64,000 nt of DNA, from the NCBI GenBank assembly GCA_019096195.1, contig JAGTXK010000243.1, positions 124,001-188,000 of the forward strand, in the 5' to 3' direction. The translations under genes were made by a program, and so were the position numbers. Under the pieces are notes generated by a model. It was given only the letters and a program-made list of their open reading frames with translations. It had not been told where the DNA came from and searched no databases. The stretch's first letter is position 1; each line of letters starts with the position of its first letter. This stretch comes from Boletus sp. NGJ (Eukaryota > Basidiomycota > Agaricomycetes > Boletales > Boletaceae). Positions 28,851 through 41,170 of this stretch are shown here, piece after piece.

Positions 28851-29377
28851 ATAGTAAACATATTGTCTCACTTAAAACTATCTGGGCTTACTGTCCAGGA
28901 CGGCGAGCAATATCACATAACCAGTTGACCCCTTATAGTAGGTAGATCATTTCGTGCATAGCGGTCCAGTGCTCGCCGTCCAGGATGGCAAGCCATGTTT
29001 CAGCATTGTGGCAGTGCCATGTATGCACCTCTGGCTCCCAAAGCCCACTCAACAGTGTAGGATTAATTTGCATAAGTGTTATCAACTTGGGAACTAGATT
29101 CTGTCTGTGGAAAAAGACAATGAATTATAGGTATTAGAAAGCATTTTAAAGATGCACACCACAGTAACCTACACATCTACACTATTCAATATGTAATCCT
29201 GCACTGGAGTACCTAGTACTTGCAAGCCTAGCAATCAAGCCTACATCAATATTGTGACCCTTACATCTCCTTTACCTTATGCATATGACATGCCATGTAT
29301 ATTTAAACCCTAGAATAGGGTTCAGGTAACCCTAGGGTAAGGGTTGAACCCACCCTAGCATGCCCTAGGATGTCTCA
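28851..29377. repeat. Repeat D, inverted truncated copy 3
   Basis: Reverse complement of 13131-13657 over 527 bases without any length change (mirrored positions sum to 42508) and with at least one substitution near 29122. Its outer end (29377/29378) is where single-copy sequence starts. Its inner end is capped by telomere-type repeats. Confidence 0.85.
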
Positions 29378-30117
29378 TAACAGCCGATCTCGTCGTATTA
29401 TAAAATTCACCGTCCTCCAGGAACGCAGCTTACCTCAAGCATTTTGTTTCCCCCCATTGAGCGTATGCCCTGTCTCCTGCCTCCCGTCCTGGAACGCTGA
29501 GATTCGTCACCCCCAGCCGCATCCCGCAGCGGTGATGCAGCGGAATCGAATGCGGCGAATGGGGGTGAGGCTCATCGGGGAGGTTGCCAATGGAGCAAAC
29601 GAGCCATTCACTCACTGGGGGTGCACTCGGCCTTTCAAGAGCCGAATTTCCTGTTCGCCCGACAAAAAGTCCGCTGCAGTTTCGGGCGTAGTAGAACCTG
29701 TGCATGGTTACCCCTTTGGACCTGGCCCGCTTGTGCAGCATCCTGGCATTTTCCCAAACCGCAGTGTTGAATCAAGTTCGGTCAGACCGGCCAGATTCAA
29801 AAAGGTACTTGGCTCTTTCTGCCGGCACGAACGGGAGCGAACTGATGTGCCTGCCAGTTGATCAGCTGCATTCGCGGGCAAAATCCCTGGACTGCCAAGT
29901 TTGAGCAAGGAGGTACCTGGTGTAGGCTCGACGCCAACCCCCACTTCCGTATTCTAGCTTCATTTGTCCTATCATCACCTGCACCCGTAAGGATGTCGTA
30001 TCTCCACAATGGGTATAGGTTTGATTTCGCATCTCCTTCTGTTCTGAAGGTTCGATTAATGCTCTGGACTATACCCTAGCCTTGTCATACCCTAATCCTC
30101 CGCCCAGTCCATTGAAC

Positions 30118-30768
30118 ATGATCGGCCCTCAGGCTCCACTCCGGCGTTATACCATAACTCTCTCAGAATCGGAAACGGCTGCGATTGTTGCAGAGATTAC
30201 AAAGCTAGTATCCGTGACCCTTTCGGCGCTAACCGTCCCGTGCTGTTGTGCTTTTAATAATCTGGGCGCAATGTTGAAGAGGCCGCGAACGCAACACGGG
30301 CAGATGACCGTTGGGAGTGTATGCATCGGAAAGTCGACCGAGGTCTTGCATGTAAGGCGTTGATGATCGCTGCTCCAGCTTCACACCGTCTCACAACTTT
30401 CTCTCTCTCTTCTTTCCTTTTACGCCCAGCGATCGTTCACATGTGGACAACCAGGCTCCTCGTCCTGGACGAATCTTGACGCTTAGACCGCTAGAGGACC
30501 CGAAAGCGTCCGTAAAGGTGGAATGATACTTTGCATCCCGTAGTCGCCGATGGAATTCCACTGATGTAAATAACCCAAGTAGGTACTATCGCCTCGCTGT
30601 TTACATTTTTCTTCGCCCCGTATTCAAGTTTCCGAGCATATGTGCACATGTAGTATCCCGGCTTCGCTCCCTGAATTTACTGAGAACTGAATCCGATGAC
30701 TTTGAGTCGGATGATATATGGGCCATAGTCGAACGGCTCGCCGGACACTGGGATGATCCGTTGAATTG
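30118..30768 (+). CDS. Possible small spliced gene, unknown
   Basis: ATG 30118 starts MIGPQAPLRRYTITLSES; after AEITKL there is a GTATCCGT donor. A later frame reads DDRWECMHRKVDRGLACKAL, and a third piece ends DDFESDDIWAIVERLAGHW followed by a stop at about 30768. The pieces look protein-like, but the exon links are not certain and no family is recognised. Confidence 0.3.
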
Positions 30769-33700
30769 AAATCAAATATTAACATTGAAAGCAGCGAGGC
30801 TGTTCCGTAGGGTTAAAACTCCCAATCGCCAAACAGATTCTGATTGATCGAACGACTACTAGTAAGACAAATAATCATCAGATCGTTCTGGATCAAGCAA
30901 GCTCCGTTCTGCGCGGGAACACAATCAATAGGTATGCTTCGTCATGCTGTATGCTGTATATCGGGAGAAAAATCCGTTGCGAGTCGAGCGTGGAGCTGAG
31001 ATCTGTGCTCCGTCAGGCCTAAATCGGTTGATCATCATCATCGATCAAGGTAGGATCCCCAGAAGAGACTCACAGAACAGATCGTCCCTATGGAGTGGGT
31101 AATCACCCGTCTTGACGACGGCCGAAGGTCGCCGGCCACACCGGACATTGAATATTATCTGGGCCACCCGAATCCATACTGAATTAGCATGCAAAAACAG
31201 GCATGAGAACACGGAACGCCCACTCGGAGCGCCCCGTGGTTACTTTGTCCGACCACCGTGTGTATGAAAGAGGACAACATCGCGCCCACCATGACGCTCG
31301 CGCAGCCAGCGGTGGCTCGGAGCATCTGTAGGACGCCCTGTTGACTTTCGTTCCACGTAAGACCCCGTAGCCACATTCGGCTACTCGAATGCAACCTGGC
31401 ATGTGACGTCTGCACAATCAAACAGTAGTTCTACAAGCCCGTCCTCAGGTAGCCGGGCTAAACCCCCGGACATGGGTTTCGATGGTCGGACAATACTTTT
31501 GCCGGCACGATGGCTCCAAGGTACCAGTTTCGCTCGTTTGAAGCAGGTCAAGTGGATGTGCCAGTGTCCGCCGAGTCTGGGACACGTAGTACGCAGTGTC
31601 ATTTCGTGTGATACACCGCCCGGGAGCTACTTGCACCCCAGCGGTGCACGACGGATGATTTCTTGGATGACAATGTAAAATCTGCGCGAGCGGCGTTTAA
31701 AGCTCGAGGGGATGCATACCTGTATGGACTAGCGGCGTTAAACGCCGTCGCGTGAAAAGAAAAAAAAAAGTAGATAATCAAATTGACCAAGTGTGATTAT
31801 CCTGACGAAGAACCTTTCGGAACTCCGTCGACGCGCGCACAGTACCTGGCACAGAACGCACGTGCGACTCGAATGTCCTCTTTCCGATCTTCCAGGCGAT
31901 CTCAAATGTCGGTATGCACCGACGTTCATAGGTAGTAACTGGCAGCGGTCAGACAGGGTTCTCCTTCATTTACCCAAGATTGGCATGTTCCAAGAAAGAA
32001 CATCTTCATTGCTGTTGTGAGCGATGCGGGCGCAGTCACCCCAATAGGAAAAATAGCGGGCTCACATGAGAACGACCCGCCTCGTCAGCGCCGCGTGATA
32101 AACGCTGGGAACAGACCTTTTAAGCGCCTTCTCCCCGCGAGGGTATGCAGTCGCACAGCCGTGTATCGCTCGGAATGGGTTGATCCGCACAGGAAGACGC
32201 CGCCGGAGATATTTTTGCATTTGCACCATTCAATCTCACGGGTTGGAAATTGAGAGATGTATTGCCTTGTAGACGCTCGCTGGCAGTAGGGAGCAGAGCT
32301 ATGACGCGAAGGAATTCTCGAACCCGGCAGAAGTGTTGGGCTCGGCGGTGACACGTCGCCGAGCTTCGTCTATCCATGTCTCAATCACTTGATTTGAGAA
32401 TACAGGCACGGGCGGGGTTGTACCACAAATACCTTTCAGAAGCCCACTGCTTATCAACCAAAAACAACCCAAATAAGCAACGGAATAGGGCTTGCCCCGC
32501 CCTCAAAGATAAGGGATGACCGCCAGCCGAGATAAGCCGAGCGTGACCACGCCGCGTCTGGGAATTGGAGGAGAGAAACCTAAAAAGGGCAGATTTAGAC
32601 GGGATAGTGCGGGGGATGGAGGCAATGGCCGAGAGCTAATGAATTATGAAAGGGGATATTTTGGTCCATCGTCCATGATCGGGCTATTCTGCCACCATGT
32701 ATTCGCGCAGATGGTGCCGATGACGACAAGGCCCTGCGCGCGTCCATGTGTGATCAGTGAGCGCTCGGCGACTGCGGCAGAATGGCACGGTCGCAGTGCC
32801 GCAGCGACTGGGGAGACAGTGACATCACTAGCGTATTGATGCCTTGGCCAATTGGATGAGGTTCGTAGTACCACGGCTGCGCACTTTCTTGGTATCACCC
32901 TGGTGCCTCGGATGCTACGATACCCTATGAAGATAACGGCATGGCATGGAGAAATCGCCGCTGACGTGGGGAGGGCGATGCGGATTTGTATACACGGGGA
33001 GTCCGGGGTCAAGCCATGTCCACAACCTTCCTGGATGAGTCAATCTAGTGACCGCGTGATATGAGAGCCGCATGATCCATGATAACACCACTGATGCGCA
33101 AGAGTGAGACGACCCACCTCTGCAATTACCGTCGTCCGCCCGATCCGACGTACAGCGTTGTGATCGGGCGAAGACGCTCGTGCGAGCGCTGCACTCGCCG
33201 AGCAGAGGCGTCATCAAGTTGGGGTATTGAACACGTAGTAGGTCCGACGCTTGGAGTCGTGCACGCGTGTGTCGGCGAGAAGCCACTCATGCGAAACTCC
33301 CCATCTCGGCTTCGGGGATGAGTCATCAAAACCTTTGCGCCGTCTAAAGACAGACCAATCACAGTCGGCACTCGTCCTTAGATAGAAAACGGTCTTGTGC
33401 TTGTGACGACAAAGGAGGCTGTGTTGAACAAGTTTTCTCGCTTGCTGTAGTAGAAGGACCCATCGCTTTACCGACACTGCCACCGACAATGTTGTTCTAC
33501 TCTTGCGCCCTTGAAAACGTTCGTCCTACCGTTGCGGGATAACAAGCTGTCCGAGGGTTGTATTTTCAAGCATGTGACTTTTCGTTACAATGTGTGAGTC
33601 AGATCACCGTATGCGAATTGGTCGAGGTGAGACGACGGTCCCGCGAAATGTCAAGAAAATCGAGCCTCGGTGCCGTATTCGAGAGAGATGCCTCCGGACA

Positions 33701-33935
33701 CTCTCGATTTGCTGTGTCCCTAACTGCGGTGGGATCTCATTACCGCTCATTACCTTTCTTTTTTTTTCCCAGCCTCGAATAGGAATTCTTTTCGTGGCCT
33801 CCTTCGGAAGGTCACTCTGAAGGCGGTACCAGTCAACCGAACTGTGTCCAAGTCATTTTTGCGAAAACCTTGGCTCAGGGACCGCGGCAATGCTCTCAAC
33901 CAAATGAGGCTGCGCCCCCTCGACGACAGACGAGG

Positions 33936-33942
33936 TATATAA
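33936..33942 (+). promoter_or_regulatory. TATA-like box of DUF6699 gene 1
   Basis: TATATAA lies 170 bases before ATG 34112, in a C/T-rich upstream region; the distance implies a 5' leader of about 140 bases. Confidence 0.4.
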
Positions 33943-34111
33943 CAATTCCCTCGACCAGCACTGAAGATCCCAACCGCAATCACAACTTTTCTCCACAACG
34001 ATCATCATCCCACTCTCACAAGTCTCACACCACTACTTTTTCTTCTTCTCCCTCCGCCAGGCTCATCCATAGAGCCCTTCCCTGTCGTCGCGTCGCGTCC
34101 ACAACTCTTCC

Positions 34112-34783
34112 ATGATGTCCAGCTCCAGAAAGCAGGTCCGTTTCAACGACGACAACATCTTTTACTCCCCCAAGTCGACGCCGTCGCCGACGTTCTCTGA
34201 GTCGTCGCTTCCGTCGTCTGGCGACTCGTCTGGGCCCCTCACCCCTCCCCAGAACAACTATCCCTCACTACCCCTCCCTGATGGCCCCGTCGCCATCCAT
34301 CCTATCCTCGCTTTCCATCCCTATGTCCCACCCATCATCTACGACGTCGCTTTTCCCCCCCACACGCTCGCCCCCAACATGCACGCATCGCCTATGAGTC
34401 TTCCCGCCAAGGTACTCGAGGAACCAGCGACGCAACCCAGCGTGCACACCATGACGCTCATCATTGACAAATTCCCATGGCGGCTGACCATCCCGCCCAC
34501 GAAACATTACGTTTCGGTCCGCGACCTCCTGGAAGCGTTGTATTGCTTCCTCCGTCACCCTGTGCTCCCATCCGAGTACAACACCTTGCCGTCGCAGGCA
34601 CTCAAAGACGATGTATCGATTGCGTTCCACAATCGGTGCGGACGTGCGCCGTCAAAGGCGGCCGCCGACGAGCAGTACCAAAAAGGTGTGAAGCGGGTTG
34701 ACTTTTTACGCGGCCGAACGGCATTCATGGGGCTGTCGAGCACCAAGGTTGGACCTGATGTGTGGTGCTTGAACCTCGCTTGA
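34112..34783 (+). CDS. DUF6699-type protein 1
   Basis: Intron-free 223-aa frame. The first roughly 110 residues are Ser/Pro-rich and probably disordered. The C-terminal half carries the family pattern: FPWRLTI, then VSVRDLLEALYCFLRHPV with SEYNTL, and GVKRVDFLRGRTAFMGLS followed by W-LNLA at the end. The function of DUF6699 is unknown; it is expanded in agaricomycetes. Three more members lie within 16 kb. The family name is assigned from recognition of this pattern. Confidence 0.75.
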   Translation: MMSSSRKQVRFNDDNIFYSPKSTPSPTFSESSLPSSGDSSGPLTPPQNNYPSLPLPDGPVAIHPILAFHPYVPPIIYDVAFPPHTLAPNMHASPMSLPAKVLEEPATQPSVHTMTLIIDKFPWRLTIPPTKHYVSVRDLLEALYCFLRHPVLPSEYNTLPSQALKDDVSIAFHNRCGRAPSKAAADEQYQKGVKRVDFLRGRTAFMGLSSTKVGPDVWCLNLA

Positions 34784-35475
34784 TCGGCGGACGGGGAGAG
34801 CTATCCTTATACTCTATTTTTTCTTTCTTTCCCCACCTCTCCCTCTCTTCTTTCTGTGACGACACTGGACATTGACGAAAACACGTAAAAGCAAGACGAG
34901 AATCTTGAACACCTGGCATGTAGCATATATCCCACATCGGTCTACTTTTCCTATCATTATACCATTTCGTATCTTTTCCCTCTTTTTTTCCTGCTCCCTT
35001 TGCTTTGTTGTTTTCATTCGGATTCGGAATTTTCTTCTTGTTGGAGACGGAAGGATGTTGTAGTAGATACGAGGCAGGCAGTGTAAACATACAAAAGAAT
35101 GCAAAGTGTACAACCGATATATTTGCCTGTACCTCGAGCACAGATCTGTTACCTTGTCGCCTTGCAACGCAAACCGATGCAACCCCTGGCAGAAGATTGT
35201 GAGAGCAGTGATGCTGATGGCGATGGTCCCCATGGGACAAGCTCGAAAGGTGGTGATGAAAATTTTTCAATCACCTTATCACGTGGTTGATCTGAGCGGT
35301 ATCACCACAGCCACATGACGACATGGACGGTGTTAACCGCATTTTACGTCGACCCGCTGGGAGGGGCACGTTGCATCATCGAAGCCGCCACGACGTCACT
35401 GGCGACATCATCGTAAACACGTGCATGTAGACAGCGCATCAAAAGAGCCGACGCGCTCCTCAGAAAGAACCAGCC

Positions 35476-36149
35476 ATGCCGACAGAAGACACCAAAGAGA
35501 AAAGTCATTCCAGCTTCGGGCACAGAGTCAAGTAAACCGTCCTCGTCAATGTCGTTGTCGAGACTTATTCTTCTTCTCGCAGAGGCGCAGCTCACGTCGT
35601 CCATGGTACGCTTCCCCTATCCATTCAAAAGACACCAGTACGCTCATGGTGTTACAGGTATCGGCGAAAACATACGTGGGTCCGTGATGGCCGCAGCTGA
35701 GTCTGTTGGGGGTTCGGAGGAGACGAAGGCCAAGGATGAAGAGCTCGTTGCCAAGGGTCGGTCCGAGATGGAACGAGGCATTGCGCAGATGAAAGGGGTT
35801 ACGGTACCCGGTAGCACCCCAGCTGCAACCACTGAACCCAAGGTGGAGGGTAAGACCGGTGACCAACCTACAAAGCAGGAGGCCACTCAGGATCCGGCTC
35901 CTCAGGGCGCTGTCCATACAGACAAAACCCAGAGTCTGCAGGCCAAACCAGAGACCAGTGGACAAGAACCGACAGGTCTGACCGGTACAGAGGACGTGCA
36001 ACAGAGCAGCGAGAAGACGCAGGCGGGTTCGTCTATTTCTCTTGTTCATGGGGCATACATGCTTATACCTTCCTAGTAGCCCCTGCGACTTAATCTCCTC
36101 AGACAGAGCACAAGGGTCCTATTGCAGAACCAGGAAGCAGTGTATGAGT
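35476..36149 (+). CDS. Small hydrophilic protein, unknown
   Basis: Exon 1 is 35476-35531 (MPTEDTKEKSHSSFGHRV) and exon 2 is 35583-35605. Exon 3 starts at 35658 and continues VHGIGENIRGSVMAAAESVG, then a Lys/Glu-rich repeat-free stretch; splice phases agree at both introns. The frame runs to a stop at about 36076, or is spliced once more into a short tail ending EPGSSV near 36149. It resembles small hydrophilic basidiomycete proteins with a GENIRG motif and a MERGIAQM helix. No signal peptide. Function unknown. Confidence 0.55.
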
Positions 36150-36627
36150 GATTTTCAGAAGCAAGCTTTACACATGTAAGATCTTGTACATAGCCGATCG
36201 ATCAAGAGAACTCCGCGAGAAAGATTTTCAAGCTCCGTATATGGATTGAGTGGCTGTGCGCAGAAGTAATCCGCTACACGGAGTGCCTCTCTTCCTGGTC
36301 AGCTGGGAATGGACGCCTCGCCTACTGTTCCTTAGATTGGACAGCCCGTTGTCGGCTTCTTGTCGTGTTATGGGCGGACTTTGTCATGCATAGCCTTGTA
36401 GTGTACAACGCTGCCTAAACCAGTTTGTACACTTTTGGAAGGCTTGAGCCAACGGAGCGAAGCGGCTTGTCTGACCAAATGCTTCGTGGGTCCACCTTCC
36501 CTTGTGCTCAGGGTGTGGACTCCTGTGGGCAGCTCTCTGTTCAATGACACCAAGCTAACAGTTATCAGTCTAAGAAGCCTGCTGGTCTCGCGCATATATC
36601 CCCCATTCCGCTCTCCAGGGCCCACCG

Positions 36628-37906
36628 ATGCCTTCAGATTCAATCTCCTTGCGAGAACGCTTTTGGCGCGATGTCGCGATGGCAGCTGGACACCAAGACT
36701 TGGAGTCTCGCGCAATTCGCGAAGCCGTCGAAGATATGATGCGCAATTATCATCTGGACCAGGTTCCCGGTTTCGAAACAGCGTCATCGTCAGCGGCGGG
36801 AGGCGGCTTACCTGACACGAACGACTTTTCAAGGCATTCAGCCTTTGCACCTGTCTTTTCTCGGAGTACTCCCAGCGCGCCGTCGTCTTGGAGCTGCTTC
36901 GACGCTGATCGGCCAATCTTTGTTGGCCCCCGCTGTGCGCTACGTTGTCGGAAAAGTAGCCCGGAGCCCCGCCATCCCGACCACTTTCCAGGCGGTGCGA
37001 ATCCTGGTATTCAAGGCGGTGCAGGTAACGCTTAGATCTTTGCACACACAAGTTCACTCTCGTTGACATTTTGCTCCCCAAACACCAGATCAACCCGCCA
37101 ATCCAACACCGACAGCCAACGACGCCTCTCCGTGGTACCTCTCTCCCCAATTACCACCTTGGAATCCTCAGCACTACGTCTGGGCATTCCCCACTGGTCA
37201 CTTGGCCTGGAGTCCCCACCCTCAACCCAACCCATCTATCCCTCACCCATTGACTCCCTGGGCAGCCATCTCCCTCACAGGTGGACATCCCCTCCCCGGT
37301 ACCATGCCCCAGTGGTCCCCGGGTACATGGCCCCCACTTGAATGGGCCCGGGACATCCCCATCCGTCTCTTACCACACATCATTCCCAACCCCAACAACG
37401 CATATCTGCCCTTGATCGACTGGAACGTCACAAAACACCCCTCGACAGCGAAACGACTGACGCCAAATCACGTCGTCGTGGATATGGAGAGCATCTGGGG
37501 ACACGCCGTCACCCACACCGAAGCACACACGATCGTCGTGACATGCGACGTCGGTCACATGTCGACCCTCTGGGGTCCCATCGTCGTCAACCACAACAAG
37601 CCCGTGACGCTGCGCGACCTGTTCGAGGCCATCTATCAGTACTTTCAGGTCCCTCTGACATATCCAGAGGTGGAATATATTTGTAGCTTGAATCCGAGTA
37701 ATTATCATCGGTTGGCAGATGCGTATTATCAGCGGTGTCGGGAAAGTGCGGCGCTTCCAGGATGGGAGGCGAGGCAGGGGTTTCGGAGGGCGGACGTATT
37801 GGGTGATCGAAAGTATTGGTGGGGTGTGTGGATATCGTCACGCCATGGCGCGTGGTGGCTCAATCTGGGGCTCATGAACCCACCATACCGTAGACCTCGT
37901 CAGTGA
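36628..37906 (+). CDS. DUF6699-type protein 2
   Basis: Two exons, 36628-37024 and 37089-37906, joined in phase 1 (G/GTAACG donor, CACCAG acceptor), give 404 aa. The N-terminal exon (MPSDSISLRERFWRDVAMAA) is Pro/Ser-rich later on. The C-terminal domain has PVTLRDLFEAIYQYFQVPLT with PEVEYI, then GFRRADVLGDRKYWWGVW and WWLNLG. It is longer than gene 1. Exon 1 could hide a further intron. Confidence 0.7.
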
Positions 37907-38569
37907 ATGCTTTTCTCTGTTGCCTCTGTTCTATACGTGGCCCGTATGGGTCTGCGCGCTGTTTTTTTTTTTTCCTTTTACGTTTTGTGCCGATTTTAGG
38001 CGACGATGTATTCTTTGTCGTATTGAGGCCTACTAGTGGACTTTGTCGGGATACAATTACCCTAGAATGTTTGTAGCCAGTAGTTTCTTTTCAATTTCGA
38101 GTTGTATACCTGTCGTGTAGTCTCTACAACCTCGTTGCTCCCAATCCCACTGAACCGAACAGTCGATGGAAAGCAAGTCGTCGTTTCTTTTCACTACCAC
38201 CGCGTAGTATAGGTAGGCGAGTCCGATCATAACTCACTTTTTCTCCTATCCAGGGCCCGACCAATACACGACGAACATACGCAGAGCAGCGTTGCCCAGC
38301 GTTCCCACTTCTCACGAACTCCGTGAATCGTAAATGTCCTGCAATGCACCATACACAGGAGGACCCTGTATCAGAAAACCCTCACCCCATCGTCGACGTC
38401 GACTCAAAATGGGGCCTAGAAAAAAAAAAGTCAGTCAAACTACACAAGATGTACACACACCGTTAGGTACGCTCGGCGCTCTACCAACCACCCTCTTGAT
38501 TTTGGGGCGTAATCCTTGGGAGACAGGAGGTTCGATTCGGTCTGGCCCCGAGCACGTGCAGTGGGGATG
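37907..38569. other. Intergenic region
   Basis: T-rich 3' flank of DUF6699 gene 2 followed by sequence without coding support. A GGTTCGATTC word near 38531 is not part of a foldable tRNA. Confidence 0.5.
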
Positions 38570-39230
38570 GACATGGCTACGAGGGACGATGGTGCGGGTT
38601 GTCGAGGTCATCTGCGATGCGGGTCTCCTTGGCGGTAGGGTCGTCGAGCAAGGACGCATGCCTAGTGTAAAAAGCCTCACGGTCTGCAGTTGGAACGAGG
38701 GAGCGTGTCGCGAAAATCGATAAAGTCGTCAGCGTGACGACCTCCAGGATTTCTCTGGGCAGAAGTGGCGGATGCAGTGGAGAGGATCTATTTAATGAGA
38801 TTGGCAGCCGCTTGGCGCGGGGGGAATCCTTGTTTTCCATCCTTGGGCAGAACTTGAAAAGATGGACGGATTGAGGATCTGGAGAAGGACAATGTCGAGT
38901 ATATCCTCAATGTCGTCGGCACGGTGATCATTGGTGCCAAGCCCGTTCATAGCATGCTGTACCGCAGAAAGCCCATACATACTTTCGATTATTTTGCTGA
39001 CGCAGGCTGGTGGATCTTCTTGCAGAGAAAGACCTTCAAGAAAGAGAGTTCCATGGCGTTCGACATCTGTTGACCTACTGAGTATATCGAGAAAGCATTT
39101 GGTGAAGCTGCTGTCTGCGATCCATGGCAACCCGATGGGAAGCCGAGATCATCGGAGATGTCCCTTGCTGTGAGGGATCTACCAATCACGGAGGGTATAT
39201 TTCCGATTGTAAGCCGCTGGCTTAGGACGG
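38570..39230 (-). pseudogene. Unknown gene remnant
   Basis: Three minus-strand stretches look coding: GNIPSVIGRSLTARDISDD; SSFTKCFLDILSRSTDVER with HGTLFLEGLSLQEDPPACVS and DDIEDILDIVLLQILNPSIF; and PREILEVVTLTTLSIFATR. The first two are in different frames without an obvious intron between them, suggesting decay. No family recognised. Confidence 0.35.
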
Positions 39231-39339
39231 AATTTTGGTTGGGAGTACTTTCAAAAAAGCATGGTCACTCGTATTACTGTCAATAAAAGTGAACCCAAAG
39301 TTACATGAGAAGCTCGGACTTCAATCAAAGTGGCACGGA

Positions 39340-40619
39340 TTAATCAAAGTACTCGCCACCATTGATGGAGATCTACCAACAGCCTCTTCAGCCGTTTGTT
39401 CGTCTGAAAGAGATATTTGATTACCGTTTGTCCTGTAGTGGCTGGGCGTCACAACGTGCTGTGGGGGCCATTGAATGAAGATGCATACCCGTGATGTAGC
39501 GTGCCTCTGGCGACACCAAATAGGACACGAGGCCAGCGATGTCCTCAGTGTTGCCTATATATCCAACAGCTCCAAACTTCTTTGTCTGTCATTCAGCTAG
39601 TATAAGTGCGACAACCAATTTCCACAGAAGCGGACGTGCTCACCAATTCATAGATCCCCCCTTCGTCACCGGTATGCTGCACCCAGCCATCGTGCAGAGC
39701 AGTCACTGTGGTTCGTATCCGTTAGCTGTTTGAGAGTGACTAAAAAAGAATAAGAACAAACACAGCGTAGTCTCGACGGCACCAGGAGCGTAAGCGTTGA
39801 CAGTTATTCCATACTGCCCAAACTCTTTGGCTTTCAGAATCTCGTTAGTGGCTCTGTACCACAATACAGGAAATCGACTGTGTAGTACCGACCCGCCGAC
39901 TGTGTCAACCCACGAACTGCAAACTTTGACGCAGAGTAGGAACCCGTTAGGATGCTTCCTGTGTGGTGCCACCACGTTCATGACAAGCGCGCGAATTCAA
40001 ATTCCCACGAACCTCGCTTGCCAGCGATGGAGCTAGCACCAACGATGCGTCCTTTGGTGCCCCGGGAAATCATTTTTTGTGCTGCGTACTTGTAACAGAG
40101 GAATGTTCCACGACCATTGACCGCCAACGTAGTATCCCAGTCCTCTGTGGTTGCTATCGTGACGACGAACATGCCCTCAGTGCGCGACGATGCTATCGGT
40201 ATGAAAAATCTTACTTTCAAGGATCGTTTTGACTCTCAACACGCCTGCATTCGCTACCATCTAGCGGTAATAACCTGATCAACGCGACTTCGAGACACGA
40301 CCACAGTGGCCAGTCAATCTGAACTCGTTCTACTTACCACGTCGAGGCGCCCCAAGGCTGCCACCACACCATCGACCATATCCTTCACCTCCCCTTCGAT
40401 GCTCACGTCGGCCACCAGAACGCAAACACGTCGTCCAGGACACAGTCGAGTGATTTCTTCGCTTAGAACCTCAAGCTTGTTCTTATTTGCATCAAGGTCG
40501 TTCAACCCGACATCGTATCCGTCATTCGCGAGTCGGAGCGCAATACTGCGACCGATACCCTGCCCCGAACCTGTTACTAATGCAACGCCTTTAGAGCTAC
40601 CCGGTGTTTCGGTTGACAT
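39340..40619 (-). CDS. Short-chain dehydrogenase/reductase
   Basis: ATG at 40619 (MSTETPGSSKG). The classical SDR signature is complete over several short exons: TGSGQGIG cofactor loop, NAGV, active-site YSASK, then EFGQYGITVNAYAPGAVET, EDIAGLVSYLVSPEARYITG and a final GQT-ISINGGEYFD. The whole resembles acetoin/diacetyl reductase or 3-oxoacyl-ACP-type SDRs. An NAD(P)-dependent alcohol/ketone reductase in the cytosol is the likely role; the substrate is not predictable. At least six introns of roughly 50-90 bases are needed; several have CTAAC-like branch sites. Confidence 0.75.
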
Positions 40620-41170
40620 TCCAGGCTTGGGGGTCCTCGTGGAGTGTGCGATCACGGTAAAGTGGTTTTCTCCTCGGGCATTTAACTTTTGTGCACGATA
40701 ACGAGTATTAATAGCGCTCGAGGGGGGAACCAATTGGCGAATATCAGGTGATCATCCAATTCGTCAGATCCATGAATAACTTTTCATCGTGTAGCTTTCC
40801 TACTCCGGGTGGTCCCACCAAAACACAGGTTCAAGTTATTCCTATCGCAAAGCATAAGGATACACTCACTCGGGTCACTTCAATCATGTCTGTGTTACGG
40901 TGTTGCCGCGTCGCCTTGATATTTCATGGAACGTTGTTTATCCGCTAGCTTACCAAGTCCGCCATGCGAGATAAAATGTGAGCCACCCTCACATCTAGGC
41001 TGTACCTTGCTGGCTGACCCACTGATATCCCATGGGACAAGGACCCATGGGATCAAGTTTCCGGTACATATCTAGCTCCCTTCACCTCTTGTTCCTGTTG
41101 TTTCATTTTGAGAGCAGCAACCACCCCTTCCCTTGCCGCTTTCACATCCGCTTCGCGATGGTGCGCTTCT
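40620..41170. other. Intergenic region
   Basis: Shared upstream and downstream flank between the SDR and the AAA+ gene end; no features recognised. Confidence 0.5.

Larger units (their letters stand above)
29378..34111. other. Single-copy region without a convincing gene
   Basis: Many short frames exist on both strands, but none shows a family motif or consistent splicing apart from the weak candidate at 30118-30768. A minus-strand frame at 31155-31421 has a hydrophobic segment (CASVMVGAMLSSF) but no further support. The last 200 bases are the upstream region of the first DUF6699 gene. Confidence 0.5.

Noticed and set aside
36368-37150. 260-codon minus-strand frame
   Set aside because: It is antisense to the well-spliced DUF6699 gene 2 and lacks any family pattern.
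38520-38560. tRNA-like GGTTCGATTC word
   Set aside because: No matching A box, acceptor stem or anticodon arm could be drawn around it.
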